From: Emydura subglobosa
Taxonomy: Eukaryota > Chordata > Testudines > Chelidae
Length of the DNA stretch: 64,000 bases
Reading direction: 5' to 3'
Assembly: GCA_007922225.1 (NCBI GenBank)
Contig: ML680086.1
Location: 10,330,540 to 10,394,539, forward strand
In this document: one piece after another, positions 56,585-64,000 of the stretch
How the letters are laid out: each line of letters begins with the position of its first letter
Numbering within the stretch: the first letter of the stretch is position 1
The notes under the pieces: generated by a model
The model's input: only the letters and a program-made list of their open reading frames with translations
Database searches by the model: none
Told to the model about the DNA's origin: nothing
Made by a program: the position numbers and the translations under genes

Positions 56585-56850
56585 GGCCAGGTCTAGGCTA
56601 AAAAAATTAAGTCGACCTAGCTACGTTGCTCAGGGGTGCGAAATATCCATATCCTAACTGATGTAGTTAAGCTGACCTAACCCCCAGTGCAGACAGCACT
56701 AGGTTGACAGAAGAATTCTTCCATCAACTTAGCTACCATCTCTCAGGCAGGTGGGTTAACTATAGGGATGGGAGAACCCCTCCTATCGCTGTAGTAAGTG
56801 GCTATACGGAAGTGCTGCCCCGGTTTAAGTGTAGACATAGCCTAAAGCTT
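56585..56850 (-). mobile_element. palindromic DNA-transposon-like element (family B), inverted
   Basis: GGTCTAGGCTAAAAAAATTA and GACCTAGCTACGTTGCTCAG on the left, and AGTGTAGACATAGCCT on the right, match family B read in the opposite direction. The translation shares TEEFFH and LSYHLSGR with a frame in the copy at 54952. Both come from the same repeat on opposite strands, not from a protein family. Confidence 0.75.
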
Positions 56851-57659
56851 GAGTGGACAAATTCCTTCCAGCTTAAGTGTAAACATTAGCTTTGCAGATT
56901 CTTTCTGCTTGCCCAGGGGAGTGAGGGCCACCGAGGAAGATGAAGAGCTGAGACTAGAGTGGGCAGGTGCGTGAAGCTAACGAAAAAGGTTAAACGTCCC
57001 TACAGTACAGATGTAATAACTGGAATGCTGAGCACTTTGCTGCAGGAGGACAAGTGTAAGATAATTCCAGTCTTTATTGCTCCTCCAGGCCTCCTTCTCA
57101 ACCTGCAATTCTTTTCCTGCGCTCTGCCTCCAGCTACCCCGCTGCAAAAAACGACAGAAAAAATAAAGGGTGAGGGGAGCCAGGAGTGCAGTAAAGAACT
57201 AGCTGGAGTTTCTCTCCAGAGCACACTTCTGTGTCTTTTCTTCTACTCAGCAGCTGCTGTGCTCAAAGAGCAGAGGGCTCAATTGTCTGTAACACTTTGC
57301 ATCCTGAACTCTTACTTTTAGCTTGCTTTTCTGTTGGCATTTTCTTCCATCCTCTGTGGCCAAATTTATTGTGACTCGTTTTACTCCTCTGAGAAAGATC
57401 AGATGGTGATTTGCTTCTTGTCTCTCCAATGTCTACTTTTAAAACATGCTAGTTTTCTTCTCAGTGGAAATAATGCATAGATTGCGTTTGCTATTGGAAA
57501 ATAGTTGGGATCCTGGATCATTCCTGAGTTGTAAATAATGGGGCTTTGTGCTCGCCCCCTGGTGCTGGGCAAACAGTGCAGAAAAATGCCTTGTGTGTCC
57601 AAATCAGCCCCATTTAAATCTGTCAAATGAAGTCAGACAAGGAAGCGAGGCTTCAAGCT
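56851..57659. other. unique sequence with a CTCF-like motif
   Basis: No gene was recognised; a 120-codon frame at 56959 has no domain. A strong CTCF-like motif lies at 57552-57566 (listed separately). Confidence 0.35.
57552..57566 (-). promoter_or_regulatory. candidate CTCF-binding motif
   Basis: The minus strand reads AGCACCAGGGGGCGA, a close match to the CTCF core. It has the same orientation as the motif at 8714-8729, about 49 kb away. Occupancy is inference. Confidence 0.5.
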
Positions 57660-57740
57660 TTGAAGAGTCTGATCCAAAGCCCAATGAAGTAAATGAAAAG
57701 GCTTGCGTTAGCTTCAGTGGACTTTAGATCAGGACCTAAG
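57660..57740. repeat. short fold-back repeat (GATCCAAAGCCCAATGAAG)
   Basis: GATCCAAAGCCCAATGAAG on the left pairs with CTTCAGTGGACTTTAGATC on the right around a short loop. This matches a short fold-back repeat I remember as frequent in turtles. Confidence 0.6.
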
Positions 57741-57889
57741 TGCTTGTCCAAACCTTTGGAGAGACACTCACCGCCAGCGTCTGAAACTGTGCTTTGTGAG
57801 TGCAAAACTATTTATGAAAACAGGGGCCAGATGGAGCTATTAAATATACAGTCCTGGCTGGAAGAGTGGTTTGGTGCTGCTTTTCCCCT

Positions 57890-58110
57890 GAGGCATATGG
57901 AGCTCCCCAAGCACTTTGCAAACATTAATTGTAGAAGCCTCACAATATCCTGAGAGAGGTGCGCGCGCATGCACGCGCACACACACACACACACACACAC
58001 TGATGCTAACCAACTTGCTCAGGGTCACGTAAGTCAGCAGCAGATTTGGGAACACACCCCAGTCATCTTGACACTTTGCCTTTCTTCAACCACTTGATCA
58101 CCTGTATCAA
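57890..58110 (-). repeat. SINE, minus strand, with a simple repeat in place of part of its body
   Basis: CAAGCACTTTGCAAACATTA, CCTCACAATATCCTGAGAG and CAACTTGCTCAGGGTCACG follow the minus-strand SINE. The usual block with CCCCATTTTACAGATG is replaced by a GCGC/CACA tract at 57959-58000. The head region is diverged. Confidence 0.65.
57959..58000. repeat. 42-bp alternating purine-pyrimidine tract
   Basis: The tract is (GT)(GC)4(AT)(GC)(AC)(GC)2 followed by (AC)n, with strict purine-pyrimidine alternation for 42 bases. Such sequence can adopt Z-DNA and is prone to length change. Confidence 0.85.
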
Positions 58111-58552
58111 TACACACAGTGCTTGTCCTTTTCTATCACCTCCATGGCTGTTCCAAGATCCCTTTTTGGAGCACCGAGAGCTCTCATGTCCTCCACGCCC
58201 AATGGTAAAAGTGACACCCTCTTCAGATGCAGATTTCCTACATTTTGCACTGTTAAACTTTCCCCAGGTCTTTGGACACCTGTTGCAAGTGATTTCACTC
58301 CAGGAAACTACCTACCTGTGGTTGATTATCTGGGAAGAAAGCCACAGAAATTGGTGCTGTGCTCCTGCTGGCCTTGAGATGGAGGGAGGGAGCAGGCTGG
58401 GTAGTGGAAATACCAACGTTTATGTCCTGTAAGTGCTAGAGAGGTTCTGAAATAAACTCCCTGCTCTGAGCAACCCCCAGCCATTGATGAAGTTCAGATC
58501 CAAACATCACAGCTTGGACACATCTCCAGGAGAATCAACCCACTTTTCATTT
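58111..58552. other. no feature seen
   Basis: This is unique-looking sequence; frames overlap on both strands without domains. Confidence 0.3.
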
Positions 58553-58675
58553 AGGGCCAGATTGTGATCTTCTTACTCATGATGAGTAGAAAACCCACTT
58601 TCATCCCAAGCCGCCTCAAAGAAGTCAAGGTAAGGTACTATTCAGTGTGGGTAAGTGGATTGCAATCTGGCTCTT
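58553..58675. repeat. fold-back repeat (GGGCCAGATT type)
   Basis: GGGCCAGATTGTGATCTTCTT on the left pairs in part with GGATTGCAATCTGGCTCTTA on the right, and TTACTCATGATGAGTAG pairs with TACTATTCAGTGTGGGTAA. It is related to the fold-back at 20311-20440 but more diverged. Confidence 0.5.
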
Positions 58676-58699
58676 ATTTATTCATTTTGCCCCATTTGG

Positions 58700-58905
58700 A
58701 TGAGAAAAGTGCTCGGACAGGTTTAAAAAATACAGGGGGAAAAAACATTGTCAAAAATTTTCCTGGGATTTTTTTTTGGTTGAACAATGGGTAAAAACTT
58801 TTGGGAAAATGCTTTCCTTGTTTTGTTTTTATGTTTTTGGTTTTTTTTGCTGTGGCCAAAATGAAAAAATCAGATACATTTTGGAGAGTTGGAGCAGCTT
58901 TAGTA
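58700..58905. repeat. AT-rich fold-back repeat (AAATTTT family), copy 5
   Basis: TGTCAAAAATTTTCCTGGG and GGGTAAAAACTTTTGGG are typical, and the right end GAGTTGGAGCAGCTTT resembles the family terminus. There is no coding content. Confidence 0.5.
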
Positions 58906-61329
58906 AGAACTAAGTAGTTAAACTGGTAAGAGTGCAGATATACCTAATTCTCTGCCCGGAGAGCTCTGATCTGCCCTCTGCTCCCTTCTGAGAGGAGCTT
59001 ATTTTGATTTCCTTACAGAATGTTCTGTGCTTTGTTGCAAGGGAGTTTCTGGTACATTTGTCTGTAAGATTATATGAACTGCAGGTTTTCATCTCTGTTT
59101 CCCTTGTGAGTTGTTGCATATCATTGTAAATACAGAATTCTCTGACAGCTATTTTTTTTGGGGGGGGGATGGAGTGTATGTGTGAAACCTGAATGTGGTG
59201 GTGGTTAGAGCAATGAGCACTTGTAATTACACCACCAAGAAGGAGGTTCAACTAGCTTGCAGGATCAGACTGTAATCTGCCAAGGGGAGTTCAACTGAGG
59301 ATTTTGTCTGTATCTCTCATTCAGTTGCGCCTAAGTATTACAACACTTCTGCATAAGGTTACTCGCCACATGGGAAACACCTATAATATAGCACTTAGGG
59401 CACAAACTTAGGAGGTGCTGAGCACCCTCAATTCCCATTGACTCCAGAACTGGAATGATCAGGAAGATATGGCTGACCACTGACTCCACCTCTAGGGGCC
59501 AGTTCAAATCCAGCCCTAGTTGATACAGACTGACTATCAGGAGCGCTGGATGATGGCTCATCCGATATTAATTTGCCCATCTTGGTCCCGTTCTCCCTTC
59601 CAGTCAGGGCTGCAGCTCATTTATAGGGAAGTGCATGGAAACTTTGTGTTAGTGTGGCCTACACTGTACCTCCTCTGAGGACAAGGACTTCCTTGTAACA
59701 TTTTCAAAAGCACCTAAGTGTCCTTTAGATACTTTTGTACATTTTCCCTTTAGTGTCCATAGCTGCCAGTTTAGCACCATTTACATGGAGGGATTGTTTA
59801 AACTGCTGCAGGCTCCCTTTTATAAATAACATGTTCCGCTATGATGTCTTCATAAAGATCATTGCCCTTGCTGTAGCAGCAGCCTCCTCCTGCATTGCCA
59901 TCATCCGTAGCCATCAGCAGTGATGGAAATGGTCGTGTCAGCTGCACAGAGGGAAGTAAATTCAACCACCGATTTCAATTTTGCTCGAGCACAGACAACA
60001 GGATTTGATCCCAGGTGTAATTGGCAGAGCTATGTAACCGGCATGCAGGGCGCAAAACCAGTGCAATTTACACTGAATGGTATTCAGCTCTGGCGTCAGA
60101 AGATACAACCACCATTAAAGGCAGTGGAAGTTGTGCTTGATTACACTAGGGCTGAATTTGGCCCTGAAGGATGTGGGAAGTAGATTGTTGTTTAAATTGC
60201 AGGAAGTAGGGGAGCATGACGACTTTAAATTTCTCCCTCCTGTTATTAGCTTTTCCTTCCACACTCTCCTTGCTGTGTATGTTACTACTTTTGCAAACCC
60301 ACTAAAATCACGTGGTTTAATTCTTCAGTGCTGTCTATCTTGTGCAGAGATTTACCCCAGTGCCAAGTGCATAAACTGCTACCTAACTAGAACGGTGGCT
60401 TTGCACCCATGTTGCATAGGTGTAACTGACGACACAAGGTGCAGGGCAATGGAAAGCCAGACCCACCACATCGGGACAAGGTCTGATGCCTTGCCAATTG
60501 CACCTGGCAAATGTACTAAATTACACCACTGTTTAAATCCCTCTTGAGTTTGGTCCATACACTTTTCATGGATGTTGCACATGAGTACTGCTGGTTGAAT
60601 CTGGGGTTATCTGGTACTGTGTGCTATAGTATATAAAAAAAGATACTGCGGGAGTTCAGTTAAGTACATCATAATGGACAACCCAAGAGGGCCAGCTGTG
60701 ACTTATGGAAGAGGTAAATGAGCAGGTGGCTTTCTCAGACAGTAGGTAAGGGCAGGGGCTTCCTTTTTTAAATATTCCGCAGAGATTTCCTCTCTGTCCC
60801 GTGAATTCCCCTTTCCTTGCCTGTTTGCTTACCTAAATAACAATGGAACTGGCTCCAGTGCTCAAACCCTGGCTTAGCTTGCAAGTGAAAATTCCCATGT
60901 TGGTTTCTCATCCTAGGCACCCATGTATGCAAATGAAAAATCACCACATTGTTTGACAAGTTGTGTTCAAAAGTAGCCCAGAACTGGAATAGTAAGATAT
61001 TGTTTGGTCCAGAGAAAGGGCTATTAGCATAAGAAAATTTGCTAGGGGAAACATCTACCTGCATCATGTCTTGCAGCAGGTAATTAATATTAGTCTTTCA
61101 TTTGTGCCAGCAATAACTTAATTCTCAAAATTAAACTAAATTATGTAGCCCTACAAGAAGCTGGTGGTCCCTCCAAGTCTTTATGCTTAAGACCTAATTT
61201 TCTCAAACCTAGGAAAGCAACTGTGTATGCAAAATGTGTGCCTCATTTGCTTATACAGTAACTGTTATATGTGCAAATTGGGTAGTTCTCTGCACAAATG
61301 AACAATTACATCTCAGGCTAATCCAAAGG
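58906..61329. other. mixed unique sequence, no gene seen
   Basis: A repeat remnant ending GGGCTGAATTTGGCCCTGAA lies at about 60040-60172. A 138-codon frame at 60131 has no domain. A G-run near 59160 is low complexity. Nothing indicates an exon. Confidence 0.3.
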
Positions 61330-61600
61330 TTGGAAGCTGAAGTGACATAAATTCAGGTTAGAAATAAGGTGCAATTTTTTTAACAGTGAGGGTAATTAAC
61401 CATTGGAACTGTTTAACAAGGAACATGATGGATTCTCCATCACTTGAAGTTTTAAAATCAGGATTGCATTGTCTTTTTAAAATATATGCCATAGCTTAGC
61501 TATAAGATATGGGCTTCACCGGCTGAAATTCTCTGACCTGCATTATGCAGGTTAGACTAGGTAATTGTAATAGTCCCATGTGATCTTAAAATCTATGAAC
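61330..61600 (+). repeat. CR1 LINE 3' end
   Basis: ACCATTGGAACTGTTTAAC, GATGGATTCTCCATCACTTG, GCTGAAATTCTCTGACCTGC and TTAAAATCTATGAACT follow the CR1 3' untranslated consensus in order to the terminus. It extends farther 5' than the copy at 11030 and is a better subfamily marker. Confidence 0.8.
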
Positions 61601-64000
61601 TGGAGAATGGACTTGCAATTTCTCCTCTTGCATATGCAGGCACTAATAATGTGTAATAATTAGTAGGCAGAATTTCATTTTGCAGGCAGAATTGCACAGC
61701 TAACCTATCCAGCACTTACCTCTTTCAATGCCGACAGAGCAAGGCTAGGAATAATACTGCACACCAACTGTAATTCAATAGTTAAGGAAGAACAGCAGAT
61801 CTGCTAGTATACAGAAGTGCTATGTTTCTTATTATAGCTGTCAGATAAGTTATAATTTAACCTGCATGTAAAAATAATGCTCTCTGGAATGGAACTAGAC
61901 TTGATATCTCTCTTTTTTTGACATGTTATTGCTGGAATATATGCCAGGCTTCATCTCAGTTTTCTGTAGACAGCATAAAATATCCAACAGAGTCAAATAC
62001 AAGGAGAGAAGTATCAAGAAATATATTGTGGTATAGACAAACCATGGAAGGCTCATTTCAGACACTGTTCAGGGTGAAACTGGGCTGGAGGCCAGTCTTT
62101 TAAGCAAACAGCTGAAAAGAATTCATTGCTTTCCACCCTCCAAAGAGTAAGCGATGGGCTCAGCGGGCCAGATCCTGACTCTGACGGGGCCACGCTGATT
62201 TGCACCAGGTGACAGTACTGTATGTTTAGCTCAGAGATATTCCCAGCTGTTAGAGACGGAGAAGTGCTATTAAATCCTCTTGCTGGTTCCATTCTCTTGG
62301 GTGGGGCTGGTCTCTAATGTTGTCTGGCTTCATTATGAACAAACTCCAGTGACAAAATGTCATCAACTTTCTGTAGGGCCCAATTCCTGCTGGAGGAACC
62401 CAGACTCCTGGACTCAAGGGGTAGCAGTTTGTACAGGTGCAAGCCTCAGGATAGAGGGTACAAGGAAGCCTCCTCTTGTGCAAGGGACAGCCACGATCTC
62501 TGTGTTCACAGAGGATTTGCTAGTGACTCTAATCTCCTTCGAAGCAGTGGCTATGGGCCTAAATCATCTGGTGATTTTGAAAACGTTCCCGTTAATCTCC
62601 AGAGCTGTTGGTCCACCCCAGCAGGCGTACTGCAGTTTGTGAGAGGGAAGCACCCGTTGCATCTGTAAAGAGGAGGCCTAAGTGTAGCTTTTCAGCCCAC
62701 TCCCTCCAATTGCCTCTGTAGATGTTCGCTCTGCACATGCCTTTTGGTGGGGGTCAGGTACGTTCTCATCCCCACCAGCGCTATGGCTCAGAGAGAGCCG
62801 TGACAGACCCCAACTTCTGTCCCCCTCCAGATTTTCAGATCCAGGTCCTAGCAGCTTGATTTGTGCTGTTTAACAGACTTGCCGCCCAGCCCTCTGCAAG
62901 GAAGCTAAAATCCTGCTCAGTGACTTTGCACCGTTACCTGGCATAGCCCCATTGTCCTCAGGGCTCCATCCGGATAGCTGTTCATTCTTCTACTGTCTTT
63001 CAGGCATATGCAAATGTAATTAATATCCTCTAAATTAATCTTCAGCACTCAGGGGGAAATGACACAACACCCCCCCTCCTCTCCCCCCCCCACACACACC
63101 CAGGCCTTGTTCATCAGTATGACTGTGTGAAATAATAGGGCTGCACAAAGGAGCATTTAATATCCAGCCGGGCCATTACAGAGCTCGGCTCACAGCTCCC
63201 TGCATGGAAGGATAATCAGCGTACCTGCTGCTGTCAGACTTTTCAGTGTGAGCTGTCATTATTGGCACCTGCAGCTGGGCACAGAGGCTCATTCAGATGC
63301 CGTGGAATGTCAAAGGCACCATCGAGGGGGAATCAAAGCGACCCCCCCCCTCTGCACTCTGCCTTGCTGTGTTTTCTCTAAGGAGTCGGAGAGAGCCTGC
63401 CGCACAGGGGTGACTGCACAGCTGTCTGGAGCAGGTCTGTGCACTAGGGAATAAAATTAAGAAACAGTTGGGAGGGGAATGAGTTGTTGGTTCAGCTCTA
63501 ATCCCTGACACCCCACACAGCCCTGCACCTTGGTCCTAGCCCAGAGCATGCCTTGCCATCCCATTCCTAGGCTCTCACGTGCTACTCTGTGCTCTCCCTA
63601 CTACTCCAGCCCTGAGCACCCCACAAAGCTTCCAGCGCACACAACTGCAAGTGCACCTCGGTTCCAATCTGCAGCTTTCCTGCAGTTCCTTTTGTGGTTG
63701 CCACAGGCAGTTTTGCTGATGTATCTGTGCTGCCATCACCTGCCTCACCTCCCCCTGCCTTTAGTAGCTCAACAATCCCGCTCAACTGCATGGCGGTTCT
63801 GGAATGTGGATAAACATTCACTAAACTACCACGATGAAACCATGAATTAATTTACACTGCAATCAAAGCACACATTTGACCCAGATCTTTGGAGGCAAAA
63901 GGCTCCAAACATTCATCCTCCCCCAACTATTAATGGATAGGGTTTTTATTTTTTGGGGGGGAGAAGGAGAAATAGTGTCTGTGTCTCACTGAAAAATATG
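61601..64000. other. mixed unique sequence with a candidate conserved block
   Basis: The stretch at about 62985-63320 is non-repetitive and motif-rich (GCATATGCAAATGTAATTAA, GGAGCATTTAATATCCAG, AAGGATAATCAGCG), interrupted by a C-rich run near 63070. Frames at 62280-62668 and 63530-63850 have no domain. No gene was recognised. Confidence 0.35.

Noticed and set aside
1..64000. Operons, phage, toxin-antitoxin, defence systems or other bacterial features
   Set aside because: The window is vertebrate in repeat content, with no dense gene layout, ribosome-binding sites or prokaryotic gene families.

Overview
This window reads as vertebrate nuclear DNA, most likely from a turtle (a crocodilian is the main alternative). 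It has no convincing protein-coding gene, no bacterial-type gene organisation, no CRISPR array, and no tRNA or rRNA gene that I can see. The assignment rests on the repeats: CR1 LINE 3' ends, tRNA-headed SINEs with LINE-type tails, many palindromic DNA elements with 'GTCTACAC' ends, hAT-type elements with 'GGTTCTCAACC' ends, solo LTRs and a Ty3/Gypsy element. I recognised these from memory of sauropsid genomes and did no database search. The open reading frames, up to 236 codons, mostly fall inside repeats or GC-rich stretches and look like chance or repeat shadows.

Layout. 0-12 kb: sparse SINEs, CR1 tails and palindromic elements; a SINE split by a palindromic element (8.1-8.6 kb); a strong CTCF-like motif at 8,714. 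12-22 kb: palindromic elements and a GC-rich stretch with an unexplained open segment (16.4-16.7 kb). 22-24 kb: a minus-strand CR1 copy broken by a 575-bp solo LTR with a 4-bp target duplication and by a palindromic element. 24-33 kb: AT-rich palindromic repeats, a large ~0.9 kb palindromic element and stretches of unique sequence. 33.2-35.3 kb: a CR1 copy carrying a 407-bp hAT-type element, followed by a second 368-bp hAT-type element, both with near-perfect 8-bp target duplications. 35-43 kb: mostly unique sequence, including candidate conserved noncoding blocks and a GC-rich segment near 42.2-42.5 kb that resembles a 5' exon with a splice donor. 43.7-48.9 kb: a decayed Ty3/Gypsy element on the minus strand with both LTRs, primer-binding site, polypurine tract and remnants of gag, protease, RT, RNase H and integrase, split by an ~816-bp LTR-like insertion. 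49-64 kb: more palindromic elements and SINEs, a 42-bp Z-DNA-type tract, a second CTCF-like motif at 57,552 and candidate conserved noncoding blocks.

The window therefore looks like an intron or intergenic region. Its interest lies in the nested transposon history, the intact landmarks of the dead Gypsy element, and possible regulatory sequence (CTCF-like motifs, AT-rich homeodomain-like blocks, a candidate promoter/exon). The regulatory calls are inference from sequence appearance only. I did not find a new multi-gene system.
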